Assembly (NCBI RefSeq): GCF_949296715.1
Contig: NZ_CASFQD010000057.1
Coordinates: 62,001 to 126,000 of the forward strand
Reading direction: 5' to 3'
Origin: an uncultured Alistipes sp.
GTDB taxonomy: Bacteria > Bacteroidota > Bacteroidia > Bacteroidales > Rikenellaceae
DNA: 64,000 nucleotides
A program made the translations under genes and the position numbers. How positions within the stretch are numbered: position 1 is the first letter of the stretch; every line of letters starts with the position of its first letter. This document shows positions 39,063 through 47,383 of this stretch, piece by piece. The notes beneath the pieces were generated by a model. That model was not told where the DNA came from. It worked only from the letters and a program-made list of their open reading frames with translations, and searched no databases.

Positions 39063-41024
39063 TTACTTGCTCTCGGGCCCCTTCAGCCGGTTGGCCTCGA
39101 CCTCCTGCTTGACCAGACCGAGGATCAGGTCGCGGAACGCCTCCAGCGGCATCTGGCCCTTGTCGCCCTCGCCCTGTGCACGGACCGACACGAGGTTCTC
39201 GGCCTCCTCCTTCTCGCCGACGATCAGCAGGTAGGGGATGCGCTTGAGCTCGTTGTCGCGGATCTTGCGGCCGATCTTCTCGTTGCGGTCATCCACCTCG
39301 CTGCGCACGTCGCTGGCGTTGAGGAACTCCGAAACCTTGTAGGCGTAGTCGTTGAACTTCTCCGAGATGGGGAGCACGACGACCTGCTGGGGCGAGAGCC
39401 ACAGCGGGAACTTGCCTCCCGTGTGCTCGAGCAGCACGGCCACGAAACGCTCCATCGAGCCGAACGGCGCGCGGTGGATCATGATCGGGCGGTGGAGCTT
39501 GTCGTCGGCACCCTTGTAGGTGAGGTCGAAGCGCTCGGGCAGGTTGTAGTCCACCTGGATGGTGCCCAGCTGCCACTTGCGGCCGATGGCGTCCTTGACC
39601 ATGAAGTCCAGCTTCGGGCCGTAGAAGGCAGCCTCGCCGTACTCGACGACGGTCGTGAGCCCCTTCTCCCTGGCGGCCTGCATGATTGCGGCCTCGGCCT
39701 TCTCCCAGTTCTCGTCCGAACCGATGTACTTCTCCTTGTTGTTGGGGTCGCGCAGCGAAATCTGTGCCGTGTAGCTGTCGAACTTCAGCGTCTTGAAGAT
39801 GTAGAGCACGATGTCGATCACGCGCTCGAACTCCTCGAGCAGCTGGTCCGGACGCACGAACAGGTGGGCGTCGTCCTGCGTGAAGCCGCGCACGCGCGTC
39901 AGTCCGTGGAGCTCACCCGACTGCTCGTAGCGGTAGACCGTGCCGAACTCGGCCAGGCGCACCGGCAGCTCCTTGTACGAACGGGGCTTCGAGCGGTAGA
40001 TCTCGCAGTGGTGCGGGCAGTTCATCGGCTTGAGCAGGTACTCCTCGCCCTCGATCGGGGTGTGGATCGGCTGGAACGAGTCCTTGCCGTACTTGGCGTA
40101 GTGGCCCGAGGTGACGTAGAGCTCCTTGTTGCCGATGTGCGGGGTGATGACCTGCTGGTAGCCGTACTCCTTCTGCACGTTGCGCAGGAACTGCTCGAGC
40201 CGGTCGCGCAGTGCGGCGCCCTTCGGCAGCCACAGCGGCAGACCCTGGCCCACGCGCTGCGAGAAGGTGAACAGCTCGAGGTCCTTGCCCAGCTTGCGGT
40301 GGTCGCGCTTCTTGGCCTCCTCCATCATCTGGAGGTACTCGTCGAGCATCGACTTCTTGGGGAACGAGATGCCGTAGATGCGCGTGAGCATCTTGTTCTT
40401 CTCGTTGCCGCGCCAGTAGGCTCCGGCCACCGACGTCAGCTTCAGGGCCTTGATGTAGCCCGTATTGGGGATGTGCGGTCCGCGGCAGAGGTCCGTGAAC
40501 GCACCGTTGGTGTAGAACGAAATCGTACCGTCGGCCAGGTCCGAGATCAGCTCGACCTTGTACTGGTCGCCCTTCTCGGTGAAGGTGGCCAGTGCCTCGG
40601 CCTTCGGCACCTCGCGGCGCACGAGCGGCTCCTTGTTGCGGGCGAGCTCCTGCATCTTCTGCTCGATCTTCGGCAGGTCGGCCTCCGTAATGGGTACGGG
40701 CGAGTCGACGTCGTAGTAGAAGCCGTTTTCGATGGCCGGGCCGATGCCGAACTTGATGCCCGGGTAGAGCGCCTCGAGCGCCTCGGCCAGCAGGTGCGAC
40801 GACGTGTGCCAGAAGGCGTGCTTGCCCTCCTCGTCGTCCCATTTGTAGAATTTGACCGAAGCATCCTCTTCGATCGGGCGCATCATGTCGACGGTTGCGC
40901 CGTTTACCGAAGCAGCCAGCGAGTCAGCAGCTAAACGAGGGCTGATGCTCTCCGCGATCCGGTACGCTGTCGTCCCTTTTTCGAACTCCTTGACGGAGCC
41001 GTCGGGAAAAGTGATTTTGATCAT
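39063..41024 (-). CDS. thrS: Threonyl-tRNA synthetase
   Basis: A 653-residue class II synthetase. Order: TGS domain (1-60), editing domain (about 65-230, with HTSSHLLAEALEALYP and the zinc HxxxH), then the catalytic core with LTRVRGFTQDDAHLF and the C-terminal anticodon domain (LPISEKFNDYAYKVSEFL). MNCPHHCEIY carries the active-site zinc Cys. The full editing domain is present. It starts 14 bp downstream of a possible 24-codon leader frame, and infC follows after 99 bp. Confidence 0.97.
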   Translation of the reverse strand: MIKITFPDGSVKEFEKGTTAYRIAESISPRLAADSLAASVNGATVDMMRPIEEDASVKFYKWDDEEGKHAFWHTSSHLLAEALEALYPGIKFGIGPAIENGFYYDVDSPVPITEADLPKIEQKMQELARNKEPLVRREVPKAEALATFTEKGDQYKVELISDLADGTISFYTNGAFTDLCRGPHIPNTGYIKALKLTSVAGAYWRGNEKNKMLTRIYGISFPKKSMLDEYLQMMEEAKKRDHRKLGKDLELFTFSQRVGQGLPLWLPKGAALRDRLEQFLRNVQKEYGYQQVITPHIGNKELYVTSGHYAKYGKDSFQPIHTPIEGEEYLLKPMNCPHHCEIYRSKPRSYKELPVRLAEFGTVYRYEQSGELHGLTRVRGFTQDDAHLFVRPDQLLEEFERVIDIVLYIFKTLKFDSYTAQISLRDPNNKEKYIGSDENWEKAEAAIMQAAREKGLTTVVEYGEAAFYGPKLDFMVKDAIGRKWQLGTIQVDYNLPERFDLTYKGADDKLHRPIMIHRAPFGSMERFVAVLLEHTGGKFPLWLSPQQVVVLPISEKFNDYAYKVSEFLNASDVRSEVDDRNEKIGRKIRDNELKRIPYLLIVGEKEEAENLVSVRAQGEGDKGQMPLEAFRDLILGLVKQEVEANRLKGPESK

Positions 41025-41037
41025 AAAAAGTTATAAA

Positions 41038-41112
41038 TTAGGTTTTCGGGGCCTTCGGCGCTTCCACAATTACGAGACGGAATACACCTCCGGTTTGTCC
41101 GGTTTTTTTCAT
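41038..41112 (-). CDS. Possible 24-codon leader peptide before thrS
   Basis: The frame MKKTGQTGGVFRLVIVEAPK then APKT-stop lies between pdxA and thrS, ending 13 bp before the thrS start. It carries three Thr codons in 24. An ATG at 41130 would add six residues. No attenuator hairpin was recognised, so this may be chance; it is listed because short frames in this position can couple translation. Confidence 0.25.
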   Translation of the reverse strand: MKKTGQTGGVFRLVIVEAPKAPKT

Positions 41113-41138
41113 CGTTTTTTCGCTCCGCATGTCATCGG

Positions 41139-42233
41139 CTATGCCTCCTTCTCGGTCTGCGGCAGTTCCTTGACGGAGACGTCGCGGTTCGACTTCTCGC
41201 GCTCGGCGCGCGGCAGCGGGTTGCTCGTCCATTCGGCCCACTCGCGGCGCCGCTGCACGATGTCGATCGCCGCATAGAGGGCGTTGCGCATCGACTGCGC
41301 GTCGGCCTTGTCCTGTCCCGCGATGTCGAACGCCGTGCCGTGGTCGGGCGAGGTCCGCACGACCGTGAGCCCGGCCGTGAAGTTCACGCCGTCGGGCGAG
41401 AGGCTCTTGAACGGCGCCAGCCCCTGGTCGTGGTACATGGCCAGGATGCCGTCGTAGCGCGTGTAGCCGCCTCCGGCGAAGAGCCCGTCGGCTGCAAAGG
41501 GCCCGAAGGCCAGCACCCCTTTCGAGAAGGCCTCGACGATGGCCGGGCGGATAATCTCCTCCTCCTCGCGGCCCAGCAGCCCGCCGTCCCCGGCGTGGGG
41601 GTTGAGCGCCATCACGGCGATGCGGGGCTCGACTACGCCGAAGTCCTCGATGAGCGAGCGGCGCAGGGTCAGCAGGTCCGCGACGATCTTCTCGCGCGTG
41701 ATGCTGCGGCTGATCTCCGAGACGGGGATATGCTTCGTGACGAGCCCCACGCGGAGGATGTCGCTGCACATGACCATCATCGGTTCGCCGCCGAATTCGG
41801 CGCCGAAGAACTCCGTGTGGCCCGTGAAGCGGAAGTCGTCGCTCTGGACCGTCTCCTTGTCGATGGGGGCCGTGACGACGGCGTCGAGCAGCCCCTCCTT
41901 CAGGTCGCGGGCTGCGGCGCGTCCCGCCTCGACGGCGGCGCGTCCCGCCTCGGGGGTCGGCTGCCCCGGCACGGGGGTGCCCGCATCGCCTGCGGCGACA
42001 AGGTTGACCTTGCCGCGCCGCGCCTCGTGTGCCGAGACGACGGTGTTCAGGGCGACGGGTTCGGTGTCGCGGAGCGTATTGCGGTAGAAGGCTGCGGCGG
42101 CGGGCGAGCCGTAGATGACGGGGGTGAACAGCTCCGTCATGCGCGGATCGGCCAACGCCTTGAGGATGACCTCCCAGCCGATGCCGTTCGGATCACCCTG
42201 CGTGATGCCTATCTTGAGTCTCTGTTCTGACAT
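41139..42233 (-). CDS. pdxA: 4-hydroxythreonine-4-phosphate dehydrogenase
   Basis: A 364-residue PdxA, which oxidises 4-phospho-hydroxy-L-threonine in the DXP-dependent route to pyridoxal phosphate. Seen: IGITQGDPNGIGWEVILKAL, VVTAPIDKE, FTGHTEFFG, MALNPHAGDGGLLGREEEE, MYHDQGLAPFKSL and VRTSPDHGTAFDIAG, including the metal-binding His residues. It is somewhat longer than the E. coli enzyme because of a charged C-terminal tail (residues about 340-364). pdxJ is not in the window. It is upstream of thrS in the same direction. Confidence 0.95.
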   Translation of the reverse strand: MSEQRLKIGITQGDPNGIGWEVILKALADPRMTELFTPVIYGSPAAAAFYRNTLRDTEPVALNTVVSAHEARRGKVNLVAAGDAGTPVPGQPTPEAGRAAVEAGRAAARDLKEGLLDAVVTAPIDKETVQSDDFRFTGHTEFFGAEFGGEPMMVMCSDILRVGLVTKHIPVSEISRSITREKIVADLLTLRRSLIEDFGVVEPRIAVMALNPHAGDGGLLGREEEEIIRPAIVEAFSKGVLAFGPFAADGLFAGGGYTRYDGILAMYHDQGLAPFKSLSPDGVNFTAGLTVVRTSPDHGTAFDIAGQDKADAQSMRNALYAAIDIVQRRREWAEWTSNPLPRAEREKSNRDVSVKELPQTEKEA

Positions 42234-42254
42234 GGATCGTTGTGTTTCAACTCA

Positions 42255-42262
42255 CAAAAGTA
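42255..42262 (-). promoter_or_regulatory. -7 element of pdxA
   Basis: TACTTTTG on the minus strand (exact TAnnTTTG), 21 bp before the ATG; no well-spaced TTG. The rest of 42263-42454 shows nothing. Confidence 0.5.
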
Positions 42263-42454
42263 TAAAATATTCAGATACGTGGCACGTCCTTCGGCAAAAT
42301 CTGATGAAAAATGCGGATTCCGGCGAAAAAAGTCCCGTCAGCGCCTCCCGTTGCCCGCGCCGCGGGCTGCCGGACCTTTTCGCTGCCCGGCTGTTCGAGC
42401 GTCGCTTGGTTGTCCGGACACCGCCCGGGACCAGTCGGGCCGCGGGCGGGGCGG

Positions 42455-43225
42455 TCAGCTCTTTTTGGAACTGTCCGGCTGCGGGGTGTGGAGCCGCCGG
42501 CGGAACTCCGCGCAGACGATGCCCGTGGCCATGGCGACGTTGAGCGACTCGGTGGTGCGGCGGTCGGCCGGGTAGGGCGGGATCAGGAGCTTGCGCGTGA
42601 CGCTCCGCGCCGCGGCCCCGGAGACGCCGCGCCCTTCGTTGCCCATCACGACGATGCCTGCGGCCGTGAGATCGGCCGTGTAGATGTCCTCCCCTTCGAG
42701 GAAGGTGCCGTAGACAGGTACGGCACGCGCCGTTTCGGCGGCGAGCCACGCCGCGAGGTCGGTGTAGTGGACCCTCACGCGCAGGATCGCCCCCATGGTC
42801 GCCTGCACGACCTTCGGGTTGAAGCAGTCGGCCGAGTTCTCCGAGCAGACGATGTCGCGGATGCCGAACCAGTCGGCCAGGCGGATGATCGTGCCCATGT
42901 TGCCGGGGTTCTGCACCTCGTCGAGCGCGAGGACCAGCTGCCGCTCCGGCGCGGCATCGGTGAGGCGGTAGCGGGGTATCTCGACCAGCGCCAGCGAGTT
43001 GTTGGGTGTCTTGAGCAGCGACAGCCGCTCCATCTCGTGCGGCGTGACGGTCTCGACATCGGGGCCCTCGAAGACACCCTCGAGGGCGTAGATGCGCCGC
43101 ACGCGCAGGTGCGAGGTGCGCAGTTCCGAGATGAGCTTCGCTCCCTCGGCGACGAAGAGCCCGCTTTCGGTGCGGCCGCGTTTGTCGGCCAGCGAGCGGA
43201 CGAGTTGCAGTTCGGCCCGTGTCAT
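42455..43225 (-). CDS. RNA 2'-O-methyltransferase, SpoU/TrmH family
   Basis: A 256-residue SPOUT methyltransferase. An N-terminal substrate-binding domain (KRGRTESGLFVAEGAKLISEL) precedes the knotted catalytic domain with motif 1 LDEVQNPGNMGTIIRLADW, motif 2 IVVMGNEGRGVS and motif 3 IPPYPADRRTTESLNVAMATGI. It probably methylates a 23S rRNA or tRNA ribose; the target is not fixed by sequence. Its start overlaps the RNase Z stop (ATGA), tying it to tRNA/rRNA maturation genes. Confidence 0.9.
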   Translation of the reverse strand: MTRAELQLVRSLADKRGRTESGLFVAEGAKLISELRTSHLRVRRIYALEGVFEGPDVETVTPHEMERLSLLKTPNNSLALVEIPRYRLTDAAPERQLVLALDEVQNPGNMGTIIRLADWFGIRDIVCSENSADCFNPKVVQATMGAILRVRVHYTDLAAWLAAETARAVPVYGTFLEGEDIYTADLTAAGIVVMGNEGRGVSGAAARSVTRKLLIPPYPADRRTTESLNVAMATGIVCAEFRRRLHTPQPDSSKKS

Positions 43226-44145
43226 CGTTGTTTCTCTATGGTGAAGGTGTGCCCCTCGGTGGCGGGGTAGGTCTCCGGAAAGAGCGCCCGGGCCTCGTCG
43301 ACGAGCACCTGCTCGTCCTTGTAGCGCGACGAGTAGTGCCCGATCACGAGCCGTCCGGCCCCCGCCTTCAGGGCGGCTTTCGCTGCGTCGGCCGTCGTCG
43401 AGTGGCCCCGTTCGCGGGCCGAGCGCTGCTCGGCGGCGGCGTAGGTCGCCTCGTGGTACATCAGGTCGACGCCCCGGCACAGTTCCGCGGCCCTGGCCGA
43501 GAAATTCGTGTCCGAAAGGTAGGCATAGGCCCGCGGCCGGTAGGGGCGGTAGGTGAGCTCTTCGTTGGGCAGCGTCTCCCCGTTCGCGAGCGTCACCGCC
43601 TCGCCGCGCTTCGCCGCGGCGATCTGTGCGATCGAAAGGCCGTATTTCGTGATCTTGAACTTGTCGACGTTGAGCGGTGGCTCCTTCTCACGGAAGAGGA
43701 CCCCGGCGCACGGCACGCGGTGGCGCAGCGGGATGCTCCACACCTCCAGCGTGCGGTTCTCCATGAGCAGCGCGTGCTGCGTCGTGTCGACCTCGTGCCA
43801 CTCCACCGTGTAGGGCAGTTCGCGGTCGAGGAACCGCAGGTGCGCGGCCAGCATCTCGCCGAACGGCGCCGGGGCGTAGACCGGCAGCGGCGTGCAGCGG
43901 CCGTAGAGCCCGAGCGTCGAGAGGAGCGGGAAGAGCCCGTAGAGGTGGTCGCCGTGCAGGTGCGAGAGAAAGACGGCCCTAAGCTTCAGCGGGTTGATCC
44001 CCGCACGGATGAGCTGCTGCTGCACCCCTTCGCCCGCATCCACGAGGTAGTACTGCTCGTGGATGTTGACCGCCTGGGCCGACGGATGCCGGTTGGCGGT
44101 GGGCTTGGCCGAGGCACAGCCGAGGATCGTGACCGAGAAGCTCAT
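43222..44145 (-). CDS. rnz: Ribonuclease Z
   Basis: A 307-residue metallo-beta-lactamase-fold endonuclease that trims tRNA 3' trailers. Zinc motif SHLHGDHLYGL, further ligands in YLSDTN, MYHEATYAA and IGHYSSRY, plus a flexible-arm region with KITKYGLSIAQIAAAKRGE are as in short-form RNase Z. The tRNA-Thr gene in this window lacks an encoded CCA, which fits a role for RNase Z. It lies 3 bp after a lipoprotein gene and overlaps the methyltransferase gene. Confidence 0.95.
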   Translation of the reverse strand: MSFSVTILGCASAKPTANRHPSAQAVNIHEQYYLVDAGEGVQQQLIRAGINPLKLRAVFLSHLHGDHLYGLFPLLSTLGLYGRCTPLPVYAPAPFGEMLAAHLRFLDRELPYTVEWHEVDTTQHALLMENRTLEVWSIPLRHRVPCAGVLFREKEPPLNVDKFKITKYGLSIAQIAAAKRGEAVTLANGETLPNEELTYRPYRPRAYAYLSDTNFSARAAELCRGVDLMYHEATYAAAEQRSARERGHSTTADAAKAALKAGAGRLVIGHYSSRYKDEQVLVDEARALFPETYPATEGHTFTIEKQR

Positions 44146-44148
44146 GGG

Positions 44149-44556
44149 CTATTTGCGGTATTTGAGGAAGGTCGCTTCGAGGCGGTTCGAGACCGTGACG
44201 TTGCGCTGGGTCGTGGCCGTGCGGGTGCTGCTGCCGTCGTTGTGCTGCTCGATGTGCTCGGTCGTCGTGTAGGTCGGTTCGGAGACCGTGCGGCCGATGC
44301 CCTCGAAGACGACGGCGTCGGCGCCCTTCTCGCGGGCCCGCTTCTCGATGACCTCTTGGGCCTTTTCGAGCGTGCCGAAATACTGTGGGGTTGCGGTGAT
44401 GCGCCCCATCGTCTCGTAGTCGCGCGTGACGTCGTCCCAGCTGAAGAACAGTTCGGGCGCGTCGGTCGCCGGGTAGGCCTTGCCGATGTAGGTGGTCTGC
44501 ACGGCGCAGGACGCCGTGCACAGGGCAGTGCAGAGAAGCAGCAGAATCCGTTTCAT
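44149..44556 (-). CDS. Small lipoprotein of unknown function
   Basis: A 135-residue protein with a lipoprotein signal (MKRILLLLCTALCTASCAVQ, lipidated Cys17). The mature part has GKAYPATDAPELFFSWDDVTRDYETMG, a region pairing EKAQEVIEKRAREKGADAVVFEG, and a Thr/Ser-rich stretch before NVTVSNRLEATFLKYR. The 'KAxxxGADAVV' block resembles envelope proteins of the YbjQ/DUF4156 sort, but I do not assign a family. Operon position: between trxB and rnz with gaps of 23 and 3 bp. Confidence 0.75.
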   Translation of the reverse strand: MKRILLLLCTALCTASCAVQTTYIGKAYPATDAPELFFSWDDVTRDYETMGRITATPQYFGTLEKAQEVIEKRAREKGADAVVFEGIGRTVSEPTYTTTEHIEQHNDGSSTRTATTQRNVTVSNRLEATFLKYRK

Positions 44557-44579
44557 CGTGTCGTCTGTCTCTTGTCGGG

Positions 44580-45506
44580 TTATTTCAGCAGGAAGCGTTC
44601 GCAGTCGAGGGCGGCGATGCAGCCCGAGCCGGCGGCCGTCACGGCCTGGCGGTAGTGGGGGTCCTTGACGTCGCCCGCGGCGAAGACTCCCTCGATGTTG
44701 GTCTTCGACGTGCCCGGCACGGTGCGGATGTACCCCTCGGCGTCGAGCTCCAGCTGCCCGGCGAAGAGCTCCGTGTTGGGATGGTGGCCGATGGCCAGGA
44801 AGAAGCCCGAAATGTCGATCGTGCGCTCCGTGCCGTCGGTCTTGCGCAGCAGGGCACCCGTCACGCCCGAGTCGTCGCCCAGCACCTCGACGGTGTTGTG
44901 CTCGAAGAGCACCTCGATGTTCGGCGTGTCGAAAACGCGCTGCTGCATCGCCTTCGAGGCCCGGAGGAAGGGCTTGCGGACGATCAGGTAGACCTGACGG
45001 CAGAGCGAGGCGAGGTAGGTGGCCTCCTCGCAGGCCGTGTCGCCGCCGCCCACGACTGCCACGTCCTTCCTGCGGTAGAAGAAGCCGTCGCACGTGGCGC
45101 AGGCGCTCACGCCCTGCCCGCGGAACTTCGTCTCGGAGGGCAGGCCGAGGTATTTGGCCGAGGCTCCCGTGGCGATGATGAGGGCTTCGGCGCGCAGCTC
45201 CTTCGTGCCGTCGACGACGACGCGGAAGGGGCGCTGCGAGAGGTCGGCCTGCGTGATGACGCCCGAGCGGATGTCGGCGCCGAAGCGCTCGGCCTGGCGC
45301 CGCATGTCGGCCATCATCTGGTTGCCGTCCACGCCGTCGGGGTAGCCCGGGAAGTTCTCGACCTCGGTGGTCGTCGTGAGCTGCCCGCCCGGCTCGATGC
45401 CCTCGTAGAGGACCGGTTGCAGGTTGGCGCGCGAGGTGTAGATGGCGGCGGTGTACCCCGCGGGGCCGCTGCCGATGATCAGGACTTTTACGTTTTCCGT
45501 TTCCAT
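44580..45506 (-). CDS. trxB: Thioredoxin-disulfide reductase
   Basis: A 308-residue flavoprotein that passes electrons from NADPH to thioredoxin. FAD-binding GSGPAGYTAAIYTSRANL, the redox-active SACATCDGFF (CATC), NADPH-binding VVGGGDTACEEATYL and the C-terminal FAD block GVFAAGDVKDPHYRQAVTAAG are all intact, and length is normal. It is embedded in the leftward operon 28 bp after the WG pseudokinase gene, an unusual neighbour that may point to redox or envelope-stress coupling. Confidence 0.97.
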   Translation of the reverse strand: METENVKVLIIGSGPAGYTAAIYTSRANLQPVLYEGIEPGGQLTTTTEVENFPGYPDGVDGNQMMADMRRQAERFGADIRSGVITQADLSQRPFRVVVDGTKELRAEALIIATGASAKYLGLPSETKFRGQGVSACATCDGFFYRRKDVAVVGGGDTACEEATYLASLCRQVYLIVRKPFLRASKAMQQRVFDTPNIEVLFEHNTVEVLGDDSGVTGALLRKTDGTERTIDISGFFLAIGHHPNTELFAGQLELDAEGYIRTVPGTSKTNIEGVFAAGDVKDPHYRQAVTAAGSGCIAALDCERFLLK

Positions 45507-45534
45507 TGCGTTATTCTCTTTTTGTTTGTCGTTG

Positions 45535-46515
45535 TTATTCCTGTTTCGGTCTCGGGCCGAAGGGCGTAAGGCGGCGTCCGAGGTAGTCGAACAGCGCCCA
45601 GCGTCCGTTGCGGCGCACGTGTGCGACACTCTTCACGGGGTCGTACTCCACGATTTCGTATTCGGGCGGGATCACGTAGCGGCCCTGCCGGTCGATGAGC
45701 CCCATGCCCGTCGGGGTCTCGACCTCGGCGCGTCCCTCGTGGAAGTCGCCCGCCCAGAGGTACTGCGCCGGGATGACCGTCCGGTTTTCGGCATCGACGT
45801 ATCCGAAGCCCGCTTCGTCCTCGACGCTCGCGAGCCCCTCGAAGAGGTGCCCGGCCCAGCGGTGTCCCGCGAGCCGCGGCGCGGGCGTGTAGCTTCCCTC
45901 CGCGTCGTGCAGCGTTGCCTGCGTCTCCCCGGCCTGCCCGATCTGTCGGCGCAGCGCCTCGAAGGCCGCGGCATCCGCCTCGCCCGGCGTGTCGAACGTG
46001 GCGTCGTGGTAGCGCAGCGGCAGCAGCCGTCCCGCCGTCCAGCGCAGGTTCGACGCCTTGAGGTTGTTGTGGCGGAACCGCACCTCGCCGAGCCCCCGCT
46101 CGAGGGCGTCGAGCGCCGCAAGCAGCGTCTGTTTCTCCTCCGTGAGCAGCGCCTGTTCGAACGTACACCCCTCGGGCAGCGCTTCGAGCACGAGGTCCGT
46201 GGTCCGGGCCGTGCCGGCGGCATCCTCCCAGTGCAGTTCGCCTGGCAGCGTGCGGTATTCGCCGAGCCACGGCGTGTTGAGCTGCCGCAGCCGGGAGACG
46301 GTCCGCTCGATGCGCGGCAGCGCCGCGGCGGTCAGCGGCATCGAGAGCAGCCACCGCCGGCGCTGCCACTCGATTTCGGCCTCGACGAAGCGCGAACTCC
46401 GCTGCAGCATCGGGACGCCGCGGCCGTCGGTCACGGCGCGGGCCGTTGCGAGCCGCTCGAAGGCCAGGTCGGGCGTCTGCAGGGCCCGCATGAAGATCGG
46501 AAGGGTCGGGATCAT
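45535..46515 (-). CDS. Pseudokinase-like protein with C-terminal WG repeats
   Basis: A 326-residue protein with no signal or membrane segment. Residues about 20-180 follow a protein-kinase-like layout: a helix (ALPRIERTVSRLRQL), a hinge-like DLVLEALPEGCTFEQAL, then FRHNNLKASNLRW (149-156 align with the HGDLKPEN catalytic loop of the neighbouring kinase, with Asn151 replacing the catalytic Asp), then LRYHDATFD at the metal-binding position. Residues about 215-310 are WG-type beta repeats (FGYVDAENRTVIPAQY, MGLIDRQGRYVIPPEYE, RWALFDYLGRR). It is therefore probably catalytically dead. It lies 2 bp after the VWA gene and 28 bp before trxB. Confidence 0.7.
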   Translation of the reverse strand: MIPTLPIFMRALQTPDLAFERLATARAVTDGRGVPMLQRSSRFVEAEIEWQRRRWLLSMPLTAAALPRIERTVSRLRQLNTPWLGEYRTLPGELHWEDAAGTARTTDLVLEALPEGCTFEQALLTEEKQTLLAALDALERGLGEVRFRHNNLKASNLRWTAGRLLPLRYHDATFDTPGEADAAAFEALRRQIGQAGETQATLHDAEGSYTPAPRLAGHRWAGHLFEGLASVEDEAGFGYVDAENRTVIPAQYLWAGDFHEGRAEVETPTGMGLIDRQGRYVIPPEYEIVEYDPVKSVAHVRRNGRWALFDYLGRRLTPFGPRPKQE

Positions 46516-46517
46516 CG

Positions 46518-47375
46518 CTATTCGGTTTTGACACTGATGGACCCGATGTTGAGCATGGCGACCAGCTCCGCGGCCGAGGCGTTGTAGCTCATGCCGCGGA
46601 AGGGCGGCAGGGCCCCCGGTCCCTTCGCCTCGCGGATCGCCTCCTCGAAGACCGCGGGCATCTCGCTCGAGCAGTCGTAGAGCAGCGCCGCATAGCGGTT
46701 CGGGTAGACGGCCTCCTCCTGCGTCGGGAAGAAGATCGTGCGCGGGTCGTCGCCCGCGGCGATGTGGATGTTTACGAGCAGCACGCTGCCGTCGGCCGTC
46801 TGCAGCGAGCGGATCTGTCCGGCCAGGGCGCGCAGCTCCTCCTCGTCGCAGTCCGTGGCTTCGCCGTCGGTGATGTTGAAGACCACGGGCGGAAAGCTTC
46901 CGGCATTTTCGGGGCGTGCCACCCAGGCGGCCGCCAGGTCGCGGGCCCGGCGCAGCGCCTCGCCCATGGGGGTCTGTCCGGCGGCCCGGGGCGCGACCCA
47001 CGCCGGCGAGGGAACCTCCCGCAGCGCGATGTTGCCGTCGGGCAGGCGGTGTTCGACGAGCTCCGTCCGCACGGGCGGCTCAAAAGCCGCCAGCTGTGCG
47101 ACGGAGAGCAGCTCCCCGCGCCCCGGCAGCAGCGAGCGCACCTCGTCGTTGCCCGAGTAGCCCAGCACGGCGATGTCGTAGTAGTCGCGCACGCCGTCGT
47201 CGCGCCGCGCCCGTTCGATCAGCTCGAAGAGCAGGTCGTTGGTGATGGCGGCGACCGCTTCGGCCTTGCTCGTCACCCGGCCGCGGAAGCGCAGTTCCTC
47301 GGTCATCGACCCCGAGCCGTCGATCAGCAGAATGAAGGCCGTGCGGCGGTTGCGCGTGATGCTCTGCGTGTACAT
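46518..47375 (-). CDS. Cytoplasmic VWA-domain protein (TerY-like)
   Basis: A 285-residue protein that is a single von Willebrand A domain. The MIDAS metal site is intact: LLIDGSGSM (Asp19, Ser21, Ser23), QTPMGEAL (Thr) and NITDGEATD (Asp). There is no signal peptide or transmembrane helix, unlike BatA/BatB. The closest kind by layout is the TerY-type VWA that is found with protein kinases in bacterial phospho-signalling triads. It begins 8 bp after the DUF4954 stop and ends 2 bp before the pseudokinase gene, so all three are one transcript. Confidence 0.85.
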   Translation of the reverse strand: MYTQSITRNRRTAFILLIDGSGSMTEELRFRGRVTSKAEAVAAITNDLLFELIERARRDDGVRDYYDIAVLGYSGNDEVRSLLPGRGELLSVAQLAAFEPPVRTELVEHRLPDGNIALREVPSPAWVAPRAAGQTPMGEALRRARDLAAAWVARPENAGSFPPVVFNITDGEATDCDEEELRALAGQIRSLQTADGSVLLVNIHIAAGDDPRTIFFPTQEEAVYPNRYAALLYDCSSEMPAVFEEAIREAKGPGALPPFRGMSYNASAAELVAMLNIGSISVKTE

Positions 47376-47383
47376 GCCTGTCG

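Noticed and set aside
46518..47375. VWA protein as BatA or BatB
   Set aside because: It lacks the transmembrane helices of BatA/BatB and is far from batD-batE.
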